This document shows, piece after piece, positions 1 through 7,795 of a stretch of 64,000 nt of DNA. This stretch comes from JAGXLC01 sp964461045 (GTDB lineage Bacteria > Bacteroidota > Bacteroidia > Bacteroidales > UBA12077). Position 1 is the stretch's first letter; each line of letters starts with the position of its first letter. Where the stretch lies: assembly GCA_964461045.1 (NCBI GenBank), contig CAYWSJ010000003.1, positions 17,368-81,367 on the forward strand, given 5' to 3'. The translations under genes were made by a program, and so were the position numbers. The notes beneath the pieces were generated by a model, which did not search any database, was not told the origin of the DNA, and saw only the letters and a program-made list of their open reading frames with translations.

Positions 1-365
1 GTGCTGTTTTCATTCTCCAATTTCTCTTCTTCTGTTGATTTATTAATTTTTGAAAACCTGGACTGCGCAATTTTATTTGATATATTATTAGTATTCTGTG
101 TTTTTTCAGTCGTGTATTCCGTTTGATTATAATTTTGCAGGGCCAGTGGATTTTTCAGAAGATCAGCAGTAGTAAAATAATATAGAAGTCCGCTTAAAAT
201 CAGAACCGCCACAGTTGCTGCTACTCTGTACCAGTAGACTTTTCTTTTCTTTCCCTGATCCAGAGATAACTGAATATCCGCCCACGTCTCCCTGGGCGCT
301 TCAGGAGAATAATCCCTGAGGCGATCACGAAAGACTTTATCAATATTTAACTGGTACGGATTCAT
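1..365 (-). CDS. Membrane anti-sigma-like protein, partial (N-terminus only)
   Basis: The gene starts with ATG at 365 and runs off the left edge of the window, so only about 121 residues are visible. The N-terminus (MNPYQLNIDKVFRDRLRDY) is followed by a charged cytoplasmic stretch with a Trp near residue 28, a single hydrophobic segment at about 45-64, and a polar Asn/Thr/Glu-rich periplasmic part. Its ATG shares one base with the TAA of the upstream ECF sigma factor, which points to translational coupling. Position and single-span topology suggest an anti-sigma factor or a regulated membrane partner. I do not recognise a zinc-binding anti-sigma motif in the visible part, so the role is inferred from context. 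Confidence 0.7.
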   Translation of the reverse strand, partial: MNPYQLNIDKVFRDRLRDYSPEAPRETWADIQLSLDQGKKRKVYWYRVAATVAVLILSGLLYYFTTADLLKNPLALQNYNQTEYTTEKTQNTNNISNKIAQSRFSKINKSTEEEKLENENS

Positions 366-919
366 TATATTATTTTGCCTTTTTTAATATGATATATTTT
401 TTCAACTTTTTCTTTTAATATTTCCTTTGCTCTTGACAAGTTTGATTTCGAGGTTCCCTCAGAGATCTGTAACTTATCTGCAATTTCTTTATGCGAATAA
501 CCTTCTATCACATAAAGGTTAAAAACCATTTTGTATTTGGGCGAAAGCTCCTGTATTATTTTGATCAGTTCCTTTTCGTTCAGATCCTCCAGGATATGCT
601 CATAATTATAAACTGTAGATTCCAGCACTGTAAACTCATCCATCAGCCACAACCGATTTTGTTTCCTTAATCTTTCCAGTGCTGTATTCACAATTACCTT
701 TCGCATCCAACCTTCAAAAGAACCTTCATTCTTAAACTGACTCAGGTTATTAAATATTTTTATAAAACCTTCCTGCAAAATATCTTTTGCATCATCAGTA
801 TTCTGTGCATACCTAAGAGCTACACCATAGAGACGGTCTGCAAACTGAAGATATAACTTCTTTTGTGCTTTCCTGTCTCCTTTAATGCAGGATTTTATTA
901 TGTTTGTTAGATTAGGCAC
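365..919 (-). CDS. ECF-type RNA polymerase sigma factor
   Basis: This is a sigma-70 family protein of the ECF class. Region 2 includes RYAQNTDDAKDILQEGFIKIF and the GSFEGWMRKVIVN stretch, and region 4 includes LSPKYKMVFNLYVIEGYSHKEIA followed by the DNA-recognition helix ISEGTSKSNLSRAK. An open frame extends upstream to a TTG at 961, but a TAnnTTTG -7 box lies inside that extension at 939-946. I therefore chose the GTG at 919, which gives the N-terminus (M)PNLTNIIKSCIKGD and 184 residues, normal for the class. The stop codon overlaps the ATG of the membrane protein gene downstream. The cognate signal is unknown. Confidence 0.9.
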   Translation of the reverse strand: MPNLTNIIKSCIKGDRKAQKKLYLQFADRLYGVALRYAQNTDDAKDILQEGFIKIFNNLSQFKNEGSFEGWMRKVIVNTALERLRKQNRLWLMDEFTVLESTVYNYEHILEDLNEKELIKIIQELSPKYKMVFNLYVIEGYSHKEIADKLQISEGTSKSNLSRAKEILKEKVEKIYHIKKGKII

Positions 920-938
920 GTAACTAGCTGATTTAAGA

Positions 939-946
939 CAAATATA
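939..946 (-). promoter_or_regulatory. -7 box (TATATTTG) of the sigma factor gene
   Basis: On the minus strand the sequence reads TATATTTG, an exact match to the Bacteroidota -7 consensus TAnnTTTG. A TTTG lies about 16 nt upstream, slightly short for the usual spacing. The predicted transcription start, near 934, lies about 15 nt upstream of the GTG at 919. Confidence 0.55.
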
Positions 947-1097
947 CCTAATTTTTAACAAACAAAAAACCTACCAAAGTTTGTATTTTTATGATGTACC
1001 TTTTCAAAAAAAAGTTGCGTTGAAATAAATTAGTACGCAACTTTTCCATCAAATAATTCATCTAACAATTAGACTTTGATTTTTTAATCCAGGAAAA

Positions 1098-1262
1098 ATG
1101 CAGGATAAAGTCAATTTTAAAAGCAAAAAATTAAACAAAGGAGTTATTATTATTTTTTCAATTATTTTAATTCTGTTTATATTTTCTTTATTTACAAGCA
1201 AATACGGAAAGGACTTTTTTTCTCAAAGAAAATCACACTCCATAACACCTGTCTACCCCTAA
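1098..1262 (+). CDS. Small single-span membrane peptide, 54 residues
   Basis: This short frame begins with ATG at 1098, preceded by AGGA 4 nt upstream, and encodes 54 residues. A basic N-terminus (MQDKVNFKSKKLNKG) is followed by a very hydrophobic segment at about residues 16-32 rich in Ile, Leu and Phe, then a basic C-terminus. This is a clean N-in single-span topology that I would not expect by chance in AT-rich spacer DNA. It lies alone between the sigma locus and lpdA and ends 32 nt before a strong hairpin terminator. I do not recognise the family and assign no function. It could be a non-coding stretch. Confidence 0.45.
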   Translation: MQDKVNFKSKKLNKGVIIIFSIILILFIFSLFTSKYGKDFFSQRKSHSITPVYP

Positions 1263-1294
1263 ATTTACTTTAAATACAGATTGAACCCATGAAA

Positions 1295-1320
1295 AAGGGC
1301 GCCGGAATTCTGGCGCCCTT
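1295..1320. terminator. Bidirectional hairpin terminator
   Basis: A perfect 9-bp stem, AAGGGCGCC (1295-1303) with GGCGCCCTT (1312-1320), encloses an 8-nt loop and is flanked by A and T runs. It lies 40 nt past the lpdA stop on the minus strand and 32 nt past the small membrane peptide on the plus strand, so it can serve both. Confidence 0.8.
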
Positions 1321-1359
1321 ATTCTATTTTATTTCAAATCTTTCATATTGAATTCAAAA

Positions 1360-2751
1360 CTATATATGAATCACCTCATCATAGGCTGCTGCTGCCGCCT
1401 CCATTATGGCTTCCGACATAGTAGGGTGTGGATGAACTGATTTAATAAGTTCATGTCCGGTAGCTTCAATTTTCTTTCCTACTACCAGTTCGGCAATCAT
1501 TTCTGTTACATTGGCTCCAATCATGTGCCCTCCGAGTAACTCACCATATTTGGCATCAAAAATCAGTTTCACAAAACCATCTTTCTGACCTGCTGCACTT
1601 GCTTTGCCGGAAGCTGTAAAAGGAAACTTACCCACTTTTACTTCATATCCAGCATCTTTTGCATCTTTTTCTGTTATTCCAACAGAAGCAACTTCAGGAG
1701 TTGTATAAGTACAGCTTGGAATATTTTTATAGTCAATGGGATCAGGACTTTCGCCAGCAATCTTTTCAACACATGCAATTCCTTCTGCCGAGGCAGCATG
1801 AGCAAGAGCCGGTCCATGAACAATATCCCCTATTGCATAGACTCCTTCTACATTAGTCCTGTAATATTCATCAACTTTCACTTTACCATTTTCCAATTCA
1901 ATATTCATCTCTTCAATACCAATGTTCTCAAGGTTTGGAGCAACACCAACCGCAGAAAGGACTATTTCTGCCTCTTTGGTTTCTTCGCCTTTCTTTGTTT
2001 TAATGGTTGCTTTACAAAGATCACCACTGGTATCAACAGACTCAACAGATGAGTTTGTCATTACCTTTATTCCTGCTTTTTTAAAAGAACGAGCCAGTTG
2101 TTTTGAAACATCAGAATCTTCAATTGGTACCACATTGGGTAAAAATTCTACTAATATTACTTCTGTTCCGATAGAATTATAAAAATTTGCAAATTCGCTT
2201 CCTATTGCACCTGAGCCAACAACTATCATTGACTTAGGCTGTTTGGGAAGTGTCATTGCTTCCCGGTAACCGATAATCTTTTTACCATCCTGCTTCAGAT
2301 TTGGTAATTCTTTAGATCTCGCTCCGGTGGCAAGAATAATATGTTTAGCTGTATATTTAGCAGGTTCTTCACCTTCTTTGGCAACTTCAACTGTATTTTT
2401 CTCAATGATTTTACCCCAACCCTGAAGATGATCAATTTTATTTTTTTTGAACAGGTATTGAATTCCTTTACTCATTCCATTGGCAACTTCCCTGCTCCTT
2501 TTTATCATTCCCTCAAAGTCGGGAGTTACTTCACCGGAAACATTAACACCATAATCTTTAGCATGGGTCATATAACTGTATACTTCCCCGCTTTTTAATA
2601 AAGCTTTGGTTGGTATACATCCCCAATTAAGGCATACTCCACCAAGTTCTGATTTTTCAACTACACCAACTTTCATTCCTAACTGAGATGCCCGGATGGC
2701 CGCAACATAACCTCCAGGTCCGCTTCCTATAACTATTAAATCATAATTCAT
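1360..2751 (-). CDS. lpdA: Dihydrolipoamide dehydrogenase (E3)
   Basis: This flavoprotein re-oxidises the dihydrolipoyl groups of 2-oxoacid dehydrogenase and glycine cleavage complexes using NAD+. The N-terminal FAD site reads VIGSGPGGYVAAI. The redox-active disulfide is C40/C45 in GGVCLNWGCIPTK, a second dinucleotide-binding motif VVGSGAIGSEF lies near residue 180, and the interface domain ends with HPHPTMSE, supplying the catalytic H442/E447 pair. The length of 463 residues is normal. It lies 32 nt downstream of znuB with no recognisable promoter between them, so it may be the last gene of the znu transcript. The lipoate synthesis genes lipA and lipB lie at 35.6 kb. Confidence 0.96.
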   Translation of the reverse strand: MNYDLIVIGSGPGGYVAAIRASQLGMKVGVVEKSELGGVCLNWGCIPTKALLKSGEVYSYMTHAKDYGVNVSGEVTPDFEGMIKRSREVANGMSKGIQYLFKKNKIDHLQGWGKIIEKNTVEVAKEGEEPAKYTAKHIILATGARSKELPNLKQDGKKIIGYREAMTLPKQPKSMIVVGSGAIGSEFANFYNSIGTEVILVEFLPNVVPIEDSDVSKQLARSFKKAGIKVMTNSSVESVDTSGDLCKATIKTKKGEETKEAEIVLSAVGVAPNLENIGIEEMNIELENGKVKVDEYYRTNVEGVYAIGDIVHGPALAHAASAEGIACVEKIAGESPDPIDYKNIPSCTYTTPEVASVGITEKDAKDAGYEVKVGKFPFTASGKASAAGQKDGFVKLIFDAKYGELLGGHMIGANVTEMIAELVVGKKIEATGHELIKSVHPHPTMSEAIMEAAAAAYDEVIHI

Positions 2752-2783
2752 AATTTCTTTTTTTTAGATTTTAACATTAAAAC

Positions 2784-3638
2784 CTATTTTCGGTTATTTT
2801 GTTGAATTTTTGAAATTTTATATCTGTTTGCAATAATTAAAAATAATTTTGATATCCCAAAAAGTACGATTAAAGAAAATATTATTGAAGCCCCCGAAGG
2901 AATATTTAAGGTATAAGAAATTATCAAACCCGCTATTATACCTATAAAACCAATAAGCATGGAGAGCAAAATAATATTCTTAAAAGTTTGGGTGAAAAAA
3001 TTAGCAATCGACTGAGGAACTGTTAAAAGCGAAATCAATAAAATTATACCTACCACTTTTATGTTTAAAACAATTGTTAAGGCAACAAGAACCAAAACAA
3101 GGTTTTTAATCAAAGTAACTGGTAACCCCTGAGCTTTAGCATATTTCTCATCAAATGAAATAAATAAGATATTTTTAAAAAAGATTATAAAAAACAACAC
3201 AACCACCAGGCTAAAAATGGCCATATAGAATAAATTCGTATCTGAAACTGTCAATATGCTGCCAAAGAGGTATGTCATTAAATTTGGAGCATATCCCGGA
3301 GTTAAATAAATAAATATTATACCAATAGCCATTCCTAACGACCACCATATTCCTATAACCGAATCATTTCTCACTTTTCCCTTTTCCGTAAAATATTCAA
3401 TGCCTAATGCAGCTAATATACTAAACAGCGCAGCTCCGAGGATTGGATTCCATCCTAAAAAATAAGCTATTCCGATACCACCAAAAGAAGAATGAGTAAT
3501 CCCGCCACTAAGGAATACAATCCGGTTTGCCACAATGTAGGTTCCTATCAGCCCACATGTAATACTTGCAAACAAAGCAGCCCAAAGCGCATTAATTAAA
3601 AATTTGTATTCAAATATATTTTGTAAAAAATCAATCAT
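2784..3638 (-). CDS. znuB: Metal ABC transporter permease (ZnuB/MntB type)
   Basis: This 284-residue polytopic protein belongs to the ABC-3 permease family that moves zinc or manganese through the inner membrane. About eight hydrophobic segments are visible, with the family-typical VANRIVFLSGGITHSSFGGIG near residue 35 and a loop containing FDEKYAKAQG that would contact the ATPase. The ATG overlaps the end of the ATPase gene by 4 nt (ATGA type), so it is translationally coupled. Zinc is favoured because the cognate binding protein has a His-rich loop, but manganese cannot be excluded. The symbol is by family resemblance. Confidence 0.9.
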   Translation of the reverse strand: MIDFLQNIFEYKFLINALWAALFASITCGLIGTYIVANRIVFLSGGITHSSFGGIGIAYFLGWNPILGAALFSILAALGIEYFTEKGKVRNDSVIGIWWSLGMAIGIIFIYLTPGYAPNLMTYLFGSILTVSDTNLFYMAIFSLVVVLFFIIFFKNILFISFDEKYAKAQGLPVTLIKNLVLVLVALTIVLNIKVVGIILLISLLTVPQSIANFFTQTFKNIILLSMLIGFIGIIAGLIISYTLNIPSGASIIFSLIVLFGISKLFLIIANRYKISKIQQNNRK

Positions 3639-4390
3639 TCCTTATTGTGTTTTTTCAATACAGTATGAGGCACTTCTCCATGTGTAATAAGCTGAATAGG
3701 ACAATTGTAAGCCGACAATTGTTTTTCTGTAATTACATTTGACCTGTGATAATGTAGTTCACGATTTACACAGGCTATTGTTTTTACGTAAGATGTTATT
3801 GTTCCTAAATCATGTGTTACCAATAAGATAGCCATTTCATCATTCAACTCTCTCAAAATTTCATAAAGTTCACCTTCAAATTTATTATCAACATATGTGT
3901 TTGGCTCATCTAATATCAACATTTCAGGTTTAGAGACAATTGCCCTGCTCAAAAAAACCCTCTGCATTTGTCCTCCGGATAACTCTCCAATAGTTTTATT
4001 CTTCAGGTCTAAAATCCCCATTCTTTCCAGCATGCTTTCAGCCTTTTTTTTGTCACTCTTTGTATATCTTGTAATAATCCTGTTTTTTAGCATCAAGCCA
4101 GAGAGAACAACATCCAGTACAGTTATTGGGAATTGCTCATCAACCTGGTTAAACTGAGGCAAATAGCCGATAGATTTTATTTTACGGGATAAATTATATT
4201 TCACCTTACCACTATAAGGCTTAAGAATACCGAGAATTACTTTCAGCAGTGTTGTTTTCCCCCCACCGTTCGGCCCTATGATTCCTATAAAATCCTGCTT
4301 ATAGATTTCAAAATCAACATCGATTAAAGCAGGCTCTTCACCGTATCCTGCATTTACTGATTCTAATTTCACCAAGCTTTTTTTCTCCAT
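3635..4390 (-). CDS. znuC: Metal ABC transporter ATP-binding protein (ZnuC type)
   Basis: This ATPase subunit of the metal importer has 251 residues. Walker A is GPNGGGKTT at 39-47, the Q-loop is LPQFNQ near 80, the ABC signature LSGGQ is at 137-141, Walker B LILDEP is at 158-163, and the switch histidine is in LVTHDLG. The C-terminal tail contains HSEVPH-like histidines (THGEVPHTVLKKHNKE), common in this family. The gene sits 2 nt downstream of the binding-protein gene and overlaps the permease gene, so the three form one tight operon. Confidence 0.93.
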   Translation of the reverse strand: MEKKSLVKLESVNAGYGEEPALIDVDFEIYKQDFIGIIGPNGGGKTTLLKVILGILKPYSGKVKYNLSRKIKSIGYLPQFNQVDEQFPITVLDVVLSGLMLKNRIITRYTKSDKKKAESMLERMGILDLKNKTIGELSGGQMQRVFLSRAIVSKPEMLILDEPNTYVDNKFEGELYEILRELNDEMAILLVTHDLGTITSYVKTIACVNRELHYHRSNVITEKQLSAYNCPIQLITHGEVPHTVLKKHNKE

Positions 4391-4392
4391 AT

Positions 4393-5298
4393 TTATCCCT
4401 CCTTCTGTTCATTTTTGAGCGATGCTGCTAATTTTTGTGTAACAGACCTCATTTGTTCAATCCAATCATAAGCAAGCGGGTTTATTTCTATTATTTCAGC
4501 ATTAATTTCCTCAGCAATAGTTTGTGCTGTCTCTTTATTAAATTGCTTTTGAATAAAAATTACTTTAATATTTTCACTTCTTCCCAGGTCTACCAATTCA
4601 GCTACTCTCCCAGGGGCAGGTTCTTTTCCTTCGAATTCAATAGAAACCTGCTCAAGATCATAATCTTCAGCATAGTAGGTCAAAGCCGGGTGAAAGATCA
4701 TAAATTTTCTGTTGTTCAGCCCCGATAATTCTTTTCTGATAAGACTGTCGAGATCTTTTACCTGTTTTCTGAAAATATTGTAATTTAAATCATAAGTATT
4801 TTTATGGATGCTGTCCATATCAACAAGTGCATTTCTTATAACCTTAATCTGAGATTTAACACGGGCAGGTGAAGTCCAAATGTGCGGATCAAGTGAGATG
4901 CTTTTTTCATTTTTTTTATTTGAGTGAGAATGTTTTTCATTTTCCATCAGCTCAACCTGGCTTGATTGAGAGTAAACCTTTAGATCCGCATTTAAGGATT
5001 TAAACTTCGGCATCCAAGCCTTCTCAAAAATAAGTGGTCCGATACGAAAGTAAGCTATTGACTCTGATATTTTCCTCATCTGTTCGGGGGTAGGTTCATA
5101 TGTTACAGGATTTGCTCCCGGTGGAACCATCACATTAACCTCAAATAAATCACCTGCAATTTGATTTACAAAATATTTTTGTGGCAACACGCTAACGCTA
5201 ACCAAAGGTTTTTCATCTTGTTTATCTTTGGAATCCTCACAGGAATAAAATATCCCGAATATTAACAGAAACGATAATATTAAAAAATACCTGCTCAT
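4393..5298 (-). CDS. znuA: Zinc/manganese-binding lipoprotein of the ABC importer (ZnuA type)
   Basis: This is the periplasmic substrate-binding subunit (cluster A-I, ZinT/TroA fold). I chose the ATG at 5298 over the upstream start at 5325 because it gives a standard lipoprotein signal, MSRYFLILSFLLIFGIFYSC, with C20 as the lipidated residue, and because a -7 box lies just upstream. The motif YEPTPEQMRKISE, a short His-rich loop HSHSNKKNE, DPHIWTSP and IFHPALTYYAEDY supply the usual metal ligands. The modest His loop hints at zinc rather than manganese. It is the first gene of the znuA-znuC-znuB operon. Confidence 0.92.
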   Translation of the reverse strand: MSRYFLILSFLLIFGIFYSCEDSKDKQDEKPLVSVSVLPQKYFVNQIAGDLFEVNVMVPPGANPVTYEPTPEQMRKISESIAYFRIGPLIFEKAWMPKFKSLNADLKVYSQSSQVELMENEKHSHSNKKNEKSISLDPHIWTSPARVKSQIKVIRNALVDMDSIHKNTYDLNYNIFRKQVKDLDSLIRKELSGLNNRKFMIFHPALTYYAEDYDLEQVSIEFEGKEPAPGRVAELVDLGRSENIKVIFIQKQFNKETAQTIAEEINAEIIEINPLAYDWIEQMRSVTQKLAASLKNEQKEG

Positions 5299-5322
5299 TT
5301 TATTTAGAATTAATTTAAATAA

Positions 5323-5330
5323 CAAAAATA
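5323..5330 (-). promoter_or_regulatory. -7 box (TATTTTTG) of the znu operon
   Basis: The minus strand reads TATTTTTG, an exact TAnnTTTG match, about 25 nt upstream of the chosen znuA start. The upstream -33 region is only T-rich. No clear Zur-like palindrome was found around it. Confidence 0.5.
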
Positions 5331-5452
5331 CAAGAATTCCTTATGAAAAAAAATAATTCTACCGCTAAATTAATAAAACAATTAATCGATAATATCAATA
5401 TTTCAGAAATAAAACAAAAACACTTTTCAAAATTTCAAGAAGGCCTTTCCAT

Positions 5453-5481
5453 AAAAAAAGCCCCGGGAAACGGGGCTTTTT
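5453..5481. terminator. Hairpin terminator after the TlpA-like gene
   Basis: The stem GCCCCG (5460-5465) pairs with CGGGGC (5471-5476) around a 5-nt loop, flanked by seven A and five T. It lies 24 nt beyond the stop of the minus-strand TlpA-like gene and insulates the znu operon. Confidence 0.85.
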
Positions 5482-5504
5482 ATAATTAGTAGAATATCCT
5501 AAAA

Positions 5505-6608
5505 TTATTCATAAATTTCCTTCAGTTTCTTTTCCAGGTCTTCTCCTCTAAGGTCTTTAGCGACTATCTTTCCTTTGGGGCCAATAAGGAAATTAGCAGG
5601 AATCGACCGGATGCCATATTTTTTACCGGCTTTATTATCCCAACCTTTCACATCAGAAACCTGGGGCCATGTAATATTATCATTGTGAATGGCTTTAACC
5701 CATGATTCTTTTTTTCTGTCGAATGAAACACCAAAGATTTCAAATCCTTGATCTTTGTATTTTTTATAATTTTCTACCAGGTTTGGATTTTCTTTTCGAC
5801 ATGGGGAGCACCACCCTGCCCAGAAATCAAGCAAGACATATCCATCTCCTACATGATCAGAAAAAGTAACCATATTCCCGGAAGTATCTGGTAAAGTAAA
5901 ATCAATAAAAGGTTTACCAACCTGAACTTTCTCGAGAAGATCCCGTCTTTCCTTCATATTCTTAGCATACTTGGTTGTTTGTACCTCAGGAGGAATAGTA
6001 CTATAAATGCTGTCTAACTCATTAAAATCCAAATAAGGCATTAAATAATTGGTAATAATGAACGGACCGATCACTGAATTTGTTTTGGATTTTCCATATC
6101 TTGAAATAAAATCCTGTCTTTCTTCATAGATACTTTGCAAGTTATCCTGTATTCTGGCGATTTTCTCCTCATTATCTTCTCTTCTTGCCATCTGATAATT
6201 TCTATAAACAGTTCCCATTTTCTGTTCATAAAATTTAACAGAATCACGAAATTGATTATAGTCATTATGAGCAGAAGAACCAGTAACGTCAATATTGCTA
6301 AGGCTATCTTTAGTCCCCTCTACTTCAATTTCAGAGTTTTCTGCAAATAAGAGAAATCCTGATTTATCTTTTCCCAAAGAAACTTTAAATAATTCCGGGC
6401 TTGAAAGCTTACCAGTAAAAATAAAACTTCCTTCTTTAGCATTAGTAGAATCGATGGAGGTCCACTGCCTCTTTTCTTCTTCCATTTTTTGTAAAAACAC
6501 CTGGGAATCTTCTATCCCGCTGATATTCCCCTCTATCTTATAACCTTCCTTTTGCGTACAGGATATTACAAATAAGGGTAAAGCCAATAATACAAATAGT
6601 TTTCTCAT
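5505..6608 (-). CDS. TlpA/ResA-like thioredoxin lipoprotein with DUF4369 N-terminus
   Basis: This is an exported disulfide oxidoreductase of 367 residues. The signal MRKLFVLLALPLFVISC makes C17 the lipidation site. Residues about 24-110 match the DUF4369 pattern (YKIEGNISGIEDSQVFLQK), followed by a charged helical linker. The C-terminal redoxin domain (about 228-367) carries the active site WCSPC (C267/C270) and the cis-proline in RSIPANF (about P337). Family members reduce cytochrome c maturation or other periplasmic thiols. The substrate here is unknown. The gene follows meaB after 61 nt and ends at a strong terminator. Confidence 0.9.
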   Translation of the reverse strand: MRKLFVLLALPLFVISCTQKEGYKIEGNISGIEDSQVFLQKMEEEKRQWTSIDSTNAKEGSFIFTGKLSSPELFKVSLGKDKSGFLLFAENSEIEVEGTKDSLSNIDVTGSSAHNDYNQFRDSVKFYEQKMGTVYRNYQMARREDNEEKIARIQDNLQSIYEERQDFISRYGKSKTNSVIGPFIITNYLMPYLDFNELDSIYSTIPPEVQTTKYAKNMKERRDLLEKVQVGKPFIDFTLPDTSGNMVTFSDHVGDGYVLLDFWAGWCSPCRKENPNLVENYKKYKDQGFEIFGVSFDRKKESWVKAIHNDNITWPQVSDVKGWDNKAGKKYGIRSIPANFLIGPKGKIVAKDLRGEDLEKKLKEIYE

Positions 6609-6669
6609 AGTTTAAATTTTTGACCTCAAACCTAACAAGAATAAATGAATATAAAAAGACAGTAAAGTA

Positions 6670-7770
6670 TTATTTTTTGAAATAAAGATCCAATAATTTC
6701 TGAGCAGCCATAAATGAAGTTGAGCGGCCCTTCAGGACATCTTGCTCTAAGTCTGGAAGTAGTTTTTTCACTTCTTCATATTGATAAAAATTATCTTTCA
6801 AAATTTGATTTATAGTTTCATACATCCAGAATTTCGCCTGTTCGCGCCTGTTCTTTTTAAAGAAGCCATTACTCTTCACATAAGCAGTGTACTCTCTGAT
6901 TATTTCCCATACTTTTTCAATGCCCACATCATTTAAAGCAGAACAGGTAAGTACTTTTGGTAGCCAACCTGATTCAGGAGGAGGGAAAAGATGCAAGGCC
7001 TTCTGGTATTCTTTGGATGCCATTTCTGCATTTTCTCTGTTTTCGCCATCTGCTTTCGTTATAGCAATTGCATCAGCCATTTCCATAATTCCTCTTTTAA
7101 TTCCCTGCAGTTCATCTCCAGCACCGGCTAACATTAACAGTAAAAAGAAATCAACCATAGAGTGCACGGAGGTTTCAGATTGCCCCACGCCTACGGTTTC
7201 AATAAAAATTGTATCAAATCCTGCAGCCTCACATAGGATAACGGTTTCCCGTGTTTTTCTTGCCACGCCGCCCAGTGAATCACCTGAAGGCGAGGGACGA
7301 ATAAACGCTTTCTCGTTTGCTGATAATTTTTCCATTCGGGTTTTATCTCCAAGTATAGAACCCCCGCTTCGTTCGCTGGTAGGATCAACAGCTAGAACAG
7401 CAAGTTTTCTTTTCGACAGCAATATCTTATTTCCCAGGGCTTCAATAAAAGTACTTTTCCCAACTCCCGGAACTCCTGTTATTCCAATTCTTAAAGAATT
7501 TCCTGAATACGGGAGGCATTTTTCTATTATTTTCCTGGAGAGTTCTGCATCCTCAGGCTTCGAGCTCTCAATAAGGGTTATAGCCTGTCCTAAAATACGT
7601 CTGTTATCATTAAGAATTCCCTTCACGTATTCATCAGGATCCATCCGCGTCTTTTTCCTCCGGAATTTTTTCGCAGCCGAAGGATTAATAGATGAAGGCT
7701 GTTCAACTCCTTTATTTACATGTAAAGCACTTTTATCCTGGTCTTTTTTCTGATCCTTCTCGTTTCCCAT
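6670..7770 (-). CDS. meaB: Methylmalonyl-CoA mutase-associated GTPase MeaB (ArgK family)
   Basis: MeaB is a G3E-family P-loop GTPase that protects and reloads adenosylcobalamin-dependent methylmalonyl-CoA mutase. Walker A is GVPGVGKST at 99-107. Other family features are DPTSERSGGSILGDKTRM, the conserved FIRPSPSGDSLGGVARKT, ETVGVGQSE, and the base-recognition motif TKAD. The 40-residue N-terminal extension is polar and basic. No mutase subunit lies in the window, so the target enzyme must be encoded elsewhere. The gene starts 25 nt after the DUF1573 gene and probably shares its transcript. Confidence 0.95.
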   Translation of the reverse strand: MGNEKDQKKDQDKSALHVNKGVEQPSSINPSAAKKFRRKKTRMDPDEYVKGILNDNRRILGQAITLIESSKPEDAELSRKIIEKCLPYSGNSLRIGITGVPGVGKSTFIEALGNKILLSKRKLAVLAVDPTSERSGGSILGDKTRMEKLSANEKAFIRPSPSGDSLGGVARKTRETVILCEAAGFDTIFIETVGVGQSETSVHSMVDFFLLLMLAGAGDELQGIKRGIMEMADAIAITKADGENRENAEMASKEYQKALHLFPPPESGWLPKVLTCSALNDVGIEKVWEIIREYTAYVKSNGFFKKNRREQAKFWMYETINQILKDNFYQYEEVKKLLPDLEQDVLKGRSTSFMAAQKLLDLYFKK

Positions 7771-7795
7771 ATATTAAACAGATATCTCTTTCTTA

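Noticed and set aside
6887..7753. Long open frame on the plus strand opposite meaB (288 codons)
   Set aside because: It lies entirely inside meaB, which has clear family motifs. Its product is Ser-rich and low in recognisable domains, a typical shadow of an AT-poor coding strand.
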